64,000 nucleotides of DNA from Echinometra lucunter (GCA_029962745.1 CM057171.1:19927034-19991033), one strand, 5' to 3'. Positions 23,600 to 35,960 are shown, counted from the stretch's first letter. A program made the numbers and translations. Notes: generated from the letters alone by a model not told the origin.

Positions 23600-24027
23600 T
23601 AAAGTTCCTAGTTTTCCGTTTTCTAAAATGCAAAATCCGTGTTCTTCGGTGTTCTAAACTTCGAATTCCGTGTTCTTTGGTGACATGAACAAAACATATG
23701 ATACAGCAATTGTAAATAGTAAAAATCTTAGAAAAAACATAAGTTACCCTAATATAAACGCACTGCAGAATATCGCAGACGCAACTAAAGCTTGGCGAAC
23801 ACAAGCTTTATTACTGCGAACAGGTTTGATCCAGATTTTTCACCAATGCACGTTTTTGTTTTACTGGATTTTTGCTTTGTTTTTCATGTTTTTCACTGTA
23901 TTTTTTTGTGATTAATATTTTCTGGCTTGAAAAATCACATTTTCCGTGAAATTCTGTGAATTCCGTGTTCTTCCCGAATTCCGTGAAATTTTTCCGTTTT
24001 CCGTATCGCGGGAAACTGGGGACTTTA
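23600..24027. mobile_element. MITE copy B, perfect 8-bp duplication
   Basis: A 428-bp sister of the element at 22850-23265. It starts TAAAGTTCCTAGTTTTCCG and ends CGGGAAACTGGGGACTTTA. ACTTAGGA occurs on both sides (23592-23599 and 24028-24035), a perfect 8-bp duplication that differs from copy A's. The two copies therefore arose by separate insertions, not by local tandem duplication. The ORFs inside (23511-23804 minus, 23670-23915 plus) have no recognisable domain. Confidence 0.88.
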
Positions 24028-24035
24028 ACTTAGGA

Positions 24036-24847
24036 CTTACCCTACAGTATATGTACTATCTCATAAATTTCACTTTTGGCATGACATAAGAATGCCTGAT
24101 ATTCATAACAGTTACAATGTGTGGTTATGCGATAGTAATACCAAAAGTAAAGAATAACATCTGGTACAGATAGAGAATTTAGTTATGAGCCTTCCCATTT
24201 TTTATATTCTAATCACTGAGAATATCACAGAAAAAAGGCCCACAGGAGAAGAATTGCTCTCTGAGAACTCCCATACTTCAATGACTTGAAGTAATTTACA
24301 AATTTGGACCAGATTTTCATGCCATATGTTTCTGTAGCCCCATATACCTTTATCTGTGCCCAGTAAGTATTACTGCCTACGGCTTTCAGGAACGTATAAT
24401 AGTTCCTTATCATTCTGGAGTGTGAAATTTCAAAATACACAAGCTAACCTCATAACTTCATCATCAACCATTCACAAAAGCATTAGTTTTCAGGAACAAG
24501 ATATCACAATATCTAGTTATCCTTTTATATAAAAAAAAATCTGTAATGCCGATGTGAGGTACAGCATCTACTTTCACCGCATTGTTTTGGTACAAAGGCT
24601 TGTAGTTACCCTAAGATACTTAAATCTATAATTCACATGTATTACATAAGTTACTGCCTTCATACTATTTTAAAACTGAATGCTTCAGAGTTCCTATAAC
24701 AAAATATATGAAGTGACGAAGTAAAAATATCCCAAGTGATGTTATATTTCACCGAGGCCATAGGCCAGGGTTGAAAATATACATGTAATTGCACAAGAAG
24801 AATTCTGAATCTGGAGGTGAGTATAATTGTTTTATGGAACTATGATT
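24036..24847. other. Gene-free interval 3' of TSG101
   Basis: Could include TSG101 3' UTR (minus strand), but no polyadenylation signal can be assigned with confidence. Confidence 0.35.
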
Positions 24848-25092
24848 CGTTGCTGGGGTGACAAGACCTTGTATCTCAATTTCTGGTGAATTTTTTTTTT
24901 TTTCATAATCTTATAGCTAGGAACACTTAAAATGTATTTTCAAACCCTCACATGCCCATCTGCAAAGATAAGGCCACTAGTGATAAACAAAACTTGACTG
25001 CCTCCATAGGCTGTAATGCTAAGAAAGCCATGTTTTTTGGCTCTCCTGAACATTCAACATTTTTTAGATACAAGGTTTTGTCACCCCAGCGA
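24848..25092. mobile_element. Inverted-repeat element 3' of TSG101
   Basis: The left arm CGTTGCTGGGGTGACAAGAC at 24848 and on is mirrored at the right, ending TTTTGTCACCCCAGCGAC-like at 25075-25092. Arms are about 28 bp with few mismatches around roughly 190 bp. It lies 0.3-0.5 kb past the TSG101 stop, so it may be transcribed as part of the 3' UTR. No target duplication was recognised. Confidence 0.6.
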
Positions 25093-25369
25093 CTATATGC
25101 ATTATCAATATTCATCATGTGAAATTAAGGGTATGTCATGCCCATTTCTTGTCATCCCTGTAAATCAGTCATGCATCCTTCCAGTATGCACAGGGAAAAT
25201 CTGAGCACAGTACAAACGATTTTGTACATGCTTCACTACACAAAAAAACAGTTATATTTCAAGCTTGTGCAAGTGGTTTTGAGTGACATTATAGCTTCTT
25301 GGCCTATAGAATGCTCTTTAAGAAATACCCAATTTAATATATTTCATTTCATTGGGTTGAAATACAAAC

Positions 25370-28300
25370 TCATAATGGTGTTATCTCCCGTAACCCAGCT
25401 GTTTGTCTGACTTTCTGTATGTGGGCCCTCAGTAGGAACTGTTTTCTGGATAGCTCTCGAACATTCTGCAGAGGGAGGAAAGTAAAGGGAATGAACAAAT
25501 TAGACAAAATCCACAGATAATTATCATAATCAACAACATCATTTCCATCACCATCATCACTGCTATCTTCATCACCACCATCATCTGTCATTATCAATGT
25601 CATCAATATCTTCTCCATGGCCATGACCACAAACACCACCACCACTATTTCAATCTAAATCATCTCCATCATCAATATCATCATCATCACCACTATCATC
25701 ACTATCAATACTATCATCACCATCTACACCACCATCTGCACCACTATTATCACATCAACACCATCTCCAAGTTCCACCTGTACCTTTGTAAAATCATCTA
25801 TGTTGATGACATCTTTCTTGAGCCCTTCCATCAAGTAATAGTAGGTGTCCTCAATCGTCATTTCTTCCGCAAACAAGTTCAGTAATCTGGAAAAGAACAG
25901 AAATATGAAGGCCATCATACAACAAAATTCATATTTACAGCTTAGCTTTTCTAGAAGCCCTTGAACGTTCAACATTGGTGTAATTCATGTTTGGCACATT
26001 AATCCTCTAACTCCAGCCTGTTTTTATTGTATCCCCCCCCCCCCCCTTATGAGCAGAGTCCTAGCTAGGGGTGTTCTAAAGTTGGCACACTTAAAGTAGT
26101 TGTCCTAGGAGGGGAAATGTAAGTTGTCTGCAAGATATATGGAGTTGTGCTCCTTTCATATTAGGATGGGAGGTAATTCTTGTGAGCCTTTTTAATCTGT
26201 AGCTGTTTAAATTTTTTTATCTTCAAATTTCAAGACTAAGCTTCCCCTGTCCATCATAACATCAAAGTAAGACTCCCCAAAGAGAGCAACTTACTGTTTA
26301 TAGAGCGGTGCTGTTGGTACGACAGAATCGTCCAGGTCTAGCTCATCCCGTCCCTCCATCTTAGAAAGAGCAGTCTTGATCTCATCGTCTTTCTGCTTTA
26401 GTAGTTGAATGTTCTGACGCACTTCAGCCTGTGAAAGAAGTAGGAAACAAGCAAGGAAATTACCAGGTATTTGTTCCAGCACTATTCTATGCACAATCAT
26501 CACAAAAGGGAATAGTTTGGAGCGAGGACGTCATACGGAAATAGGTTAGAATCGAGGGCAATTTTGATGGATGATCTCTCACTGCCTATCAAAGGAAGCA
26601 TTTCAATTGTGTCTGGACGCCCCAGAAGAACAGCCTCTGGCTGAAGAGGGTGATCCAGCCCATGTTGGGAGAATAAATAGATAGATAAATAAATAAATAA
26701 ATAAATAAATAGATAAATAAATAGATAAATAAATAAATTACTTAATTAATTGATAATTAATTGATAAATTAATTAATAAATAAAGAAAGAAAGAAATAAA
26801 GAAATAAATAAATTTCTGAAATTTTAAGTACAACACGAAAACTATCTTTTGAAAAATGGGGAGAAAGAGCTGTTTAAAGGTCCTTTATGATGTTTCACTT
26901 GTGCTACGGTCTATGCAAGTCCTTTGCTGAGCTCTTGAACGACCAATTTTACGGGACAGTACAATGGCACCACAGATACAATGCAACATTTGGGAAATGC
27001 GTTGCATAGTGCATTACAGAGTTGCTGAAACTGCCCTTTGGGGAAGAACGCTGCAGCACAGGAAATCACTTTGGTGGCATAAAGAGACTTTTTAGAATAT
27101 TTAGAAGCAGTACCGTTTCTGACTCCAACTGATTTATGATGTCTTCAAGTTTCCTCTGACCATTCTTGAGCTTGTCCTTGGTAGCTGTCAGGGAATCCAT
27201 CTCGGCCTGAAAAACATCAAGACACTGGGTTAAACATCAATTTGAGTTCTGATGATGAAAAACTTGACTCGAACAGAACCAAATGAACACTTTTCTTCTG
27301 GAATGTGCCAAGACAGATGTGCTCTTTTTCTTCAATAAAAACTATAGTTCAAACTCCAATTTATAGTACTACTCCAAAGAGGAATACCAATTTTTCTTCT
27401 CTTATCCACATTTTTAAAAAACTTATCACTAACTTCTTATCTCTAATCTTACTAATGCTTTGCTTTGCTTTCCTCTTTCCGTTTCATCTCTTTCCGTTTC
27501 ATCTCATTTTAAGTGTACAAACACTGGGAAAAAAAAACAATCTTCGCAATGTTATAATCTGATTCCAATCAATAATAGGCACCTCCTTTTGCTTTCCATT
27601 TCCTGTACCTTATTTAACTGTAATTCTTCTAATGAAAGATTCCATCCACAGCCTTTTCAAAGCCTTTTTTAATGTGTACAAAATAACCTTAAGGCACCTT
27701 ATCAAAAGTCAGAGCCAATTTGGAACTCAGCCTTTAGCCTCTTTCATGCTCAGCGTTTTTTCCCCTCCAATCCTCCCGTTTCTCCATAGACAAATCACCG
27801 GGGGTTCGGGAAAGCCGATGTAACAGAATGGTTGCGGAAAAGACGATCAAAGACGCGGGACAAAACTTTTGATAAGCGGCCTAAAATGAGAACTATAATC
27901 TATTTTACCTGGAATTTTTCTGAATTTTCCTTGAGTTTTCTCTTGAGTTTGTCCTCTACAGCTGACTGGAGTGAAGCTTTGATGGCATCCTCTGATAGGC
28001 TAGTCTGGCTACTTACAGGGGGATGTGAGGCTAAACAGGAAAAAAACATTCAAAATTGAGTTTCAGGTATTATGTGCTAGCCACTGGTAACCTTAACCCG
28101 TAAAGCACGATTTGATTTCAGTATAACACTTATTTCCCATAGGCCCTAGGCCAAGTTATCTCGGGCTTAGGGTTCAAGGGGTTAAAATAGTCATTAACGA
28201 TTAAAGAGAAAAGTGATGATGATAATGATGATTATAATGATGATGATGATGATTATGATCATGTTGGCAATGATGATGGGTAATTGCATAGCACCAGTAT

Positions 28301-31300
28301 TCTAGATGTAACCATGAAAGCTATCTTACCTGCAGTACCAGCGGCAACTGTAGCAGCTGGGTTGTATGATGGCTGCTGACTCTGCGTCTGCTGTCCTGGT
28401 GGCTGCTGTCCCGGTGGCTGCTGGCCTGGCTGGTAGGGATAGGGGTAACCGGATGACCCCGGGTAGCCTTGAGTATACCCACTGCCACCTACTGCTGGAG
28501 GTTGGTAGGTGGAGGAAGGAGGGTACTGGGGTTGGGAGTAGCCACTGGAGGCGTTGGATGGTGTGGGCATCGGCATAGGCATGTAGCCGGCTGCAGAGAA
28601 AGAAAGTACATACAGATATTAGCATTTCTTTCATCTCCTGTCTTCCGACCTCAAATCTTTTCTTCTCTTATTTTGACTTCTTTATGTATATTTTCCCCTA
28701 TCTGTTTAATACTCCAACCTTAAATGGGTTCTTTTCTTTTATCAACACTTCTTCTTATACGGCCTACCTTGCCTGCAGGCCTCTAGGCCTTTTTAGGTGT
28801 GCCTCACAAACTATATTTATTGTTGAACACAATGTTATTCACCTCTTCATACTTCCTTTAGCAATCTTTTTATGTATCAGGTATTATTAGCTTTTGGGGG
28901 CAAATTTGTATTCTCTACACATGAGACTCATGTAAGGTGCAGGTTTTATTTATATATTTTCAATCACGGTTTGTGAAATAAAGATTAAATGAAATGAAAT
29001 AGAAGCAAAAATTTGTTTGCAGAAAGCAACATAGGAATCACTTTAATCTCCATTCAGAAGATCTGGTAAAGCTTGAATGTACCAAAAAAAAAAAGTCGTG
29101 ATCAATGCAGATATCAAAGGACAGATTCTCTGATTTCTATAGTTTGCAAAAGTTTGTTCAATAGCTATCTAACCCTCAACCAAATACAAACACAAATTTT
29201 TTCACTCCTTTATTACATATAGACCGATCTGAAGATCACTTTGTGTATTTAGCCCTCTATTGGCAGCGCCATTACTGCGATGTCCTCCATCTGACATCAT
29301 GTGTGTGTAGATTATAGTGGGTATCATATATTGCATATGTAACTCTATGGTGCATATAGCTCTCTGGTTGGGATTTCTCTACTGCGCACACTAGTTACAG
29401 CTAGCCCATAGAGCTAAGCTGCGGAACACTGCTGTAATGATGGATCATCTGCTGCCAAGTCAGACTGGTGTATATGTTACCAAAATGTCCACCAGTATCC
29501 ACTGGGTGCATGTACCTATTTCGCTTTCACCACAAAAAAGACATTTATGAATGAAAGCATGAAATCAAATCTCAATATAACACAAGGGACACCTGAAATT
29601 TACACCTAAAATCTGACACTTATAAACCCATAAAATTATCACTTCTTATTCCAAGTGTCTCAACTTACACTGCTGTGGTTGGGGGTATCCTGGGTGCTGA
29701 GGTGTGTAAGAGGGGCGGGGTGGTGGTTGTCCTGATGACTTGGCGTAAACAGGAGAACTCTCACCAAAGACAACAGACATGACCTGGATCAGACCCACAA
29801 GGTCAGAGTTGTTCTGTGAAGAAACAAGAATAAACAAGAGTAAACGAGAGTAAATAAGGAGAAAGGCACTGATGATAGAGTTGCAATGGTGTTAGCTGGG
29901 ATAGACGAACTGTTTACTTGACCAGTCAACAAATTTTGCTTTGGACATTTTGCGAGGTTTCCATGTTGCTATCCTGTATAGGCAAATTACTGACTTTAAT
30001 TAATAACGAACATCAAAGACTCTGAGATAACTGAAATAAAACTGACTTGTGTGTAAAATCAATGTAACACTTTAACATACAGCCAATGCACACTGGATTT
30101 ACCCCTGTGTAAGCTTCTATATTGGGCTTGATATTACCCTTTTTCCTCTCCAACCCAAAATCATTCCAAAGTCTGTACTTTTAGGGAGATGATTTGTAAA
30201 ACTGCTAACAATATACAATTCCTACATCTGATGGTTCATAGAAGTAAATTTAAATCATTAAGAATGCTTGAGATGGACAATTTATTCATTTACCTACTCA
30301 CTACCACACCATGGGTTAACATCCAAATCATTTTATACTTACTGGTTTCCAGTCATGCAGGTACGGTAAGTAGACTCTTCCATTGGCATCCACGTGCTTG
30401 GAGGGTTTGATCAACATGGTACTGGTGGGACGCACAAAACATAGAGGGGGGTTGTGGGGGTGTGTCTCCAGGATCCATATGCAGATTGGTATGTTGTAGG
30501 TGTTGGCTGCAATATAAAGATGTTATGGGATCCGATTAGCAAATAAGAAACAGAACTGCAATCATGCAACTCATGAGTAAAACGAAACTTAATATCCCAT
30601 ACAAAAAAAAAAAAAAAAAAAACCTGTCTGTATATTCATTCTTATGAGTACAATTGTTCATATGATTTGTTTTTTTTTTGTATTTTTTGTTTTGTTTTGT
30701 TTGTTTTCTGTTTTGTTTGCTTGTACTGAAAAAAATATCCTTATTCATTTCAGTGGTACATGTACATGCAGACAGTAACTGATGCAGTTATGAAAAACCA
30801 ATATCTTATACTGCACCTACTATTTCGGGAGGAGCATGTCTTTATTCTTTTCTTCTAAAACAGGGTAATTCATGTATATTGTGGAGTTCACTAGTAAGAA
30901 ACACTCATTTTATCAAGGTGAAAAGTGAAACCACTGATTATAATTTAAGTTCATCTCATGAAATATTCTTTGCAATAAAATTTTCCAAATTGCTGTAAAC
31001 ACCAGCTTCCGAGATTCTTGATGTGCTATAGATCATGAAAAACACTTCTGGTACAAGTTTAGAATGAAATCATATCAAAATCTCTAATGAAATGTTTTAG
31101 GCCCAGGCAAAGAAACCTAAAACAAACCTTTGTAAAGTACAGGAATGGTTCCATCGATACAGATAAGCTCCTTTCTGCTTCCATCATTAAACACTAGAAT
31201 GAAAAAGAGAAAGAAAACAGAACAGAGATGTTCAACTCAAGCATGTCCAAATGTACCAGGCTTCTTCACGTTTATGTAACACAGAATTTACCACAAGAAC

Positions 31301-34300
31301 ATATTTCATAAACAGTCTGACTGCATACATGTATATGTACATGCCATTACAGCATGGGATAAATTCTAAGGCAACATGTAAGAACATAAATACTAGGCAG
31401 TTCCAAATCATTCTCTCCTACATGTACGACAGGATCAAAATCTCAAATCTTGTGATCAAATTTAGAGGGCTCTCTTGAAATGCACCGAAGAGACTAACCC
31501 TGTGTTAAGAAAACAGGATAAACAGATAATCAAATAAATAAATTCAATGTGCCGTTATCATCTTAAGGTTACAACACTTTACAGAGTAAACTCTCCTCTC
31601 AGAACTGCACAAGGAAGCTCTGAATCACAAAATGATCTTTACCTGATTTTATCATGATCTGCTGCCTTGCGGGTATTCCAATACTGTAAGTGTAGACACT
31701 TGAATAGCGCACTACAAAGCTTTGTGCGTGTAACAATACACAAATTATCATTTCTTTTCCTCAGGAAAGATTCCAAAGCTCTTATATTGAATGGAAGTTG
31801 TACAAACTTGAGATAAGTCTATCCTATGAATCTATTATCTACGATTATAAGTATCCTCAAACTTTTTGTCAAAGCGCAAATGCTGCTGTTGAAACTGAAT
31901 ATATCTTGCAGTCCAGTATTCGTATCAGAGCTCCAAGCTTCCACGTACACATACGATGATGACAATACAATTGTGCATACATATACATGTAGGTACATAT
32001 TTAAGTGGAAACATCATAAGAAATTAGCTAATAACAAGTCTTTTATTACATACAGACAGGAAATGAGGAAAAGCATGCTTGCGATGCAGAAAATCATAAC
32101 ATTCACAGAGTTCTGTCTATTACTAAACACAGATTCATGATATCTACAAGAGTACAAGGAAATAAAATAAATCACTTATCATCTTGAATTACATGAATAC
32201 AGATCAGCAATTTGATCAGGATTATTTTCAACTGAATATCTAAGGCAAAATGTGTGGGTGGTAACAAGTTAAAGACATCTTGAAACATCATGTTTGAATG
32301 GCTTTGGGATATAAGTGACTTCTGCGAAAAAACTTCTTATGATGAACAGGAATGGTTGGAACTTATGGTATTGTATGACTGCCTTTTTTAAGCCAAAACA
32401 GCAAAGAAGTGTATGACTTGAAGAACACATACAAAACATTTATCTGTATCTGTTGAAATTAATTTCATTTCTAACAAGTTCACAGAACAACTCCTTCAAG
32501 TTCGAATTAGAGGAATGCAAAAATTCTTTGTTTTCGCTAATGCAAAAAAGGATGCATTTATGGTCTGAGAACATTTTGCGCAAATGAGAATGCAGCTGAT
32601 GCTTGAAAAAGCAAAATAAATGGAAGTACATAAAAGTATATGTACCTTGTAAATAACAAACAAAGCTCACACACAAATTTAATTTTAAAAAATTAAAGAA
32701 GGTTGATGCTGAAATAAGAGAAAAATAGCATGGAATGTATTCCTGAATTCCCCCTGAATCCCCCTCCTTGTGAAGGCACACACAAAAAATATTGATATCA
32801 AACACAAAATGGGAAATGTTGGTACTTACCATGAGAGTCTAGTTTGGGTCGTAAATCTTTGAATGCAGCAAAAACATTGATAATATCCCTTTGCGTCTGA
32901 TCTCTATTGGTATACTGTAAAAGAATATATCCAAAATATAGGGCTATGGAGTACTGGAGCAGTTATGACAATGATTACCCAACAAAAATACAAATTAATA
33001 ATAGTGGGTTCTTACACTCATGTCCATCAGAATAAAATACTATCAATTTCTCTGGCAGTTCAAAGTCATACTGCAGTCATGGGTTATGTTTGGGATTGGA
33101 CACCATTACGATTTTGATTCGGGAGGGAGGGAGTAAACTGACAACAAGTGTTGCTACCGGTAATCAGAATTTCGCTTTTATGACCTGCAGGAATATGTCA
33201 TACACTCCAGGGGAGCGTTTCATCAACATTTGTTGTCTGACAAGTTGTCAGATCTGACATCTTTCCTTGATTTTGATTGGCTGAGAAGCATCGTTACCAT
33301 GGCAACTGTCGGATAAAACAGACTTTGTCGGATAAAACATCCGACAAGTCCTTTCATGAAACGCTCCCCTGAAGCCAAATACTACTGGATAAGGAAATCT
33401 CACTGTCAGAACTTTCTCCCACCCTTGGCATTTGATGGCAAGCTTCAGTAATTTTAAAGTGAACCAGAGTTTCACCTGGCAGACCTACACATTAATTGGT
33501 AATTCAACCAAATCATGTATCAGCAATTTCTGACACACTGCTCAAGGAAGCTGATGACCGGGTGGCTTGAAAATGTCATGATGAGAAATTAAAATGTCTC
33601 TTGCTTATTGACACATCACTGCACGTCATATTTGTCTACTTTCACAAATTTACAAGTTAACATCGCATTAATGAATATCATATACAGGATGATACACAAC
33701 AATTTAACTTTAAAAGTTCATTATGGAGTAATTTTGTTAGGAAATGCTAAAGGGATTTCATCCCACACATCACAGGCTGCTTCTACGACAATCAATAATG
33801 GTATTCCTACGTCCAACCAAAGAACAACCATCTACTTCATCCTACCATTAACCTAAAATCTCACTTAACCGAAATGTCTACAATTGCATATTAATCATGC
33901 CCAGAGAAAATGTCCTATCTCAAAGATTTAAGTGTACCTCATGATTGCATTAACCTGTTGACTACTGAATTCTCAAAATCTCATAGACTTTGCTAATACA
34001 GGAGCCATATGGTTCCTGCAGCCAACAACTTAGTTAATAGCCCTACTGTGGTAATTCAGATCAAATATCAAAGAAAATCATATTCAGAGTTTCCTGAAGT
34101 GATGTGAATTACTAGCCTTTTTGTTATACAAGCACAAGAAAAATAATTAGTTTCTTTCTTCGGATGAGTTCACCATAACCATCTTTAAAAAAAAAAAAAA
34201 AAAACACTGGAAAAGAATTCATAAAAAAAAACTTTTGTTGTAATTAAATCTATGTTTGATTTTTTCAAAATATTTCAAGATCATTTGTTTGCGGAATGAA

Positions 34301-34497
34301 AAAAAATAAACTCTTGAAACTCTATTCAATCAATGAGCTGCCTAAGGGATTACAATTTACATGTATCTCATCAAGTAAGTTATTTCAAGATTACAATATC
34401 TTTGCAGACATTTACAGATTACTTATAACATGAATCAGCCTTATACCTTGCCAAGATTCTGTTTAACATAGGCATCAAACTGCCCACTGGACCCCAT
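25370..34497 (-). CDS. TSG101: TSG101, ESCRT-I subunit (11 coding exons, 439 aa)
   Basis: Coding exons on the minus strand, 5' to 3': 34497-34447, 32914-32830, 31193-31128, 30506-30343, 29813-29669, 28590-28330, 28030-27909, 27206-27114, 26428-26295, 25886-25784, 25465-25370. All introns are GT-AG and phases join to 1,320 nt. TSG101 recognises ubiquitinated cargo on endosomes within ESCRT-I. Residues 1-145 are the UEV domain, with [10 protein letters not shown] (46-55), [17 protein letters not shown] and [17 protein letters not shown]; as in the family, the E2 catalytic cysteine is missing (LPYLHDW). Residues about 150-258 are a Pro/Gly/Gln/Tyr-rich linker with PGQQPP repeats. Residues about 270-345 are a coiled coil. 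The C-terminal steadiness box begins after an internal PTAP motif ([14 protein letters not shown] at 367-370) and ends [20 protein letters not shown]. It is longer than the vertebrate protein of about 390 residues, mainly in the linker. The start ATG is followed by 17 codons that match the family N-terminus only loosely. Confidence 0.95.
25500..25760. repeat. (ATC/ACC)n-rich microsatellite in the last TSG101 intron
   Basis: Degenerate CATCACC / CATCAT repeats fill most of the 318-bp intron between coding exons 10 and 11. The 5' part of the ORF at 25370-25645 (Asp/Val-rich) is this repeat and not protein. Confidence 0.8.
26036..26047. repeat. Poly-C run in a TSG101 intron
   Basis: About twelve C between coding exons 9 and 10. 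Confidence 0.85.
26672..26815. repeat. (AAAT)n microsatellite in a TSG101 intron
   Basis: Imperfect AAAT/AGAT/AATT units between coding exons 8 and 9. Confidence 0.9.
28093..28185. mobile_element. Tiny TTAACCC...GGGTTAA MITE (copy 1, TSG101 intron)
   Basis: A 93-bp element starting TTAACCCG and ending GGGGTTAA. Its interior (GATTTGATTTCAGTATA, CCATAGGCCCTAGGCCAAG) is closely matched by the element at 62070-62162. Confidence 0.6.
28217..28280. repeat. (GAT)n microsatellite in a TSG101 intron
   Basis: GATGATAAT-type units just beyond the donor of coding exon 6. Confidence 0.8.
28680..29001 (+). mobile_element. Possible retroposon 3' end with GAAAT tail
   Basis: The region ends GTGAAATAAAGATTAAATGAAATGAAATAG, i.e. 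an AATAAA then GAAAT repeats. A minus-strand sequence at about 2390-2412 ends with the same GAAATGAAATGAAAT. This suggests two copies of a LINE/SINE-type tail; no coding part is seen. Confidence 0.3.
33208..33371. mobile_element. Palindromic MITE, CAGGGGAGCGTTTCAT family, copy 1
   Basis: A 164-bp element with perfect 16-bp ends: CAGGGGAGCGTTTCAT and ATGAAACGCTCCCCTG. Inside are facing pairs TTGTCAGATCTGACA and GTCGGATAAAACA plus GATTTTGATTGGCTGAGAAG. It lies in TSG101 coding intron 1. A second copy in opposite orientation is at 42222-42397. No target duplication is visible for this copy. Confidence 0.85.
33950..34037. mobile_element. Small TTAACC...GTTAA MITE-like repeat (TSG101 intron 1)
   Basis: Starts TTAACCTGTTGACTACTGAATT and ends TTAGTTAA-like. 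The CTACTGAATT segment is the complement of AATTCAGTAG in the copies at 58619-58687 and 60285-60371. Confidence 0.5.
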
Positions 34498-34582
34498 TGT
34501 GAGTAGATGCGGATTCTTGCGATTCCTTTAGATCCTTGACCCTGGCTAGCAGCTGCTGGGTTGATTCTCCTAAAGGCAGACT
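34498..34582 (-). other. TSG101: TSG101 5' UTR part of the first coding exon
   Basis: On the minus strand a good acceptor (T/C-rich run, then CTTCACAG) ends at 34583, so transcript sequence probably begins at 34582 and runs into the ATG at 34497. This implies at least one further non-coding exon upstream, possibly near 35.65-35.85 kb. Confidence 0.5.
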
Positions 34583-35167
34583 CTGTGAAGACAGAAACAG
34601 CCAGTGATTTTATTTTACTTTATATTTTAAATTTTAAGTAGAACTGTGGAAGGGGAAGGGATGTAGACAAATAGAATACATTCAAGAGATTTCCAGTAAG
34701 ACAAAAGATTTTAAAGAAAATCTTCTCCTTTATGATCTGTTAGGATTTATTGGGTTTTGGTTAGAATTCTTCATCGAGTCGATCTGTTATTTTCTTCTTC
34801 CGCTTTGTCCTCTTCTACTACAAAGTACAAGTTCCTCAAAGTCAGTTACATGTACCTGCATTTTAATCTGCTCCTCCTGCTCTTCCTATTCTCTCATTCT
34901 AATTCTTTTCTTCCTTTCCTCCTAATTCCTCTCGCTTCAGTCCGCTATTGAATACAACACACTTACATTGGTAATTTTATATGTTAAACGTTAGGCCTAC
35001 CTCAAGATTTTGAGTACGTTTAGGCCCTAGATGGATAAACAAAAACAATATAGATCTGGATCTAGGCCTACTCTTTTTTTTTTCTCAAAGACATAGATTC
35101 TAACAGGCTTAACTGTTAAAACTTTTTAAATCTCATCCTTTTTAGTTTCAATTAACGTTAGATTTAA

Positions 35168-35483
35168 GGCAGTGTATACAGCCACACGCGTGTGTCTCTA
35201 CCTTAAGGCCACACGCGTGTAGTTGTATCCACAACATCGACATGAGGATACAGCCACACTCGTCTGAATTTCCACTTATACTCTGCGGCGCAACAGCCAT
35301 CGCTAGTGTGTATGTATGCACTGCACAAGCGATGTGTAAATTCATGCGACGGTGTGTTGCCAAACCCAAAACGTGGATTGTCACAAAGGTTTTATCTCTT
35401 GAAATTCACTGAAATACAAACAATATTGTTACTATATTGTGGCCGTAAGGTAAAGACACACACGTGTGGCTGTATACACTGCC
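35168..35483. mobile_element. Inverted-repeat transposon with perfect 9-bp duplication
   Basis: A 316-bp element with about 43-bp terminal inverted repeats. Both ends read GGCAGTGTATACAGCCACAC inwards, continuing with GTGTGTCT(C/T)TACCTTA, with roughly four mismatches. It is flanked by TAGATTTAA on both sides (35159-35167 and 35484-35492), a perfect 9-bp target duplication. Nine bases with long TIRs point to a Mutator-like element, or less likely an atypical hAT. No transposase ORF. It sits about 0.6 kb upstream of the first recognised TSG101 exon, probably in a 5' intron. Confidence 0.88.
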
Positions 35484-35649
35484 TAGATTTAAACTTTCAT
35501 TCATAATCATACTTTCAAGTTTCATAGTCGACTAGGCCTAACAGTAGGGTGTCCGAAGAGAAATGAGATCTCTTGACATTGAGCAATTTACATCATGATT
35601 TTATATCTATTCGACAGAGGAAATCTCACTGATCATACCCTTTTTCATT

Positions 35650-35960
35650 GCTTGACATAATTCCTATTACCCGCGAAGCAATAGCTGAATGAAAATGAGT
35701 CTTTTTTCTGCCATTTTCTGTTAAAACGCTTCCAAATTATGGTCACTGAGCGCGCAGTTGAACGTGAAAGTGGGCGTTCCGAGCCTCGGGGAAACCCTGC
35801 GCTTGTTGCCAATACGTCATCGCGCATCTTGCTCATCAGCATTTTGACCCAGCCGGCAGCGGAAACTCTGGACCACGCATCCGTACGGGTGCGCTAAAGG
35901 GTCATCCCCGATCAGGGCCCGATGAGCGAGCGAGAGAGAGAGTGGAATCGGGAAGAGAGA
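35650..35960 (-). promoter_or_regulatory. TSG101: Candidate TSG101 promoter / first non-coding exon
   Basis: A locally GC- and CpG-rich patch in AT-rich DNA. On the plus strand CCAATACGTCA at 35809-35819 joins a CCAAT box to a CRE half (ACGTCA). Minus-strand transcription from here would need a non-coding exon spliced to 34582. Position and composition only; no transcript evidence. Confidence 0.4.

Noticed and set aside
28326..28634. ORFs antisense to or out of frame with TSG101 exon 6
   Set aside because: Open only because the exon is Pro/Gly/Gln-rich; the spliced TSG101 frame explains the sequence.
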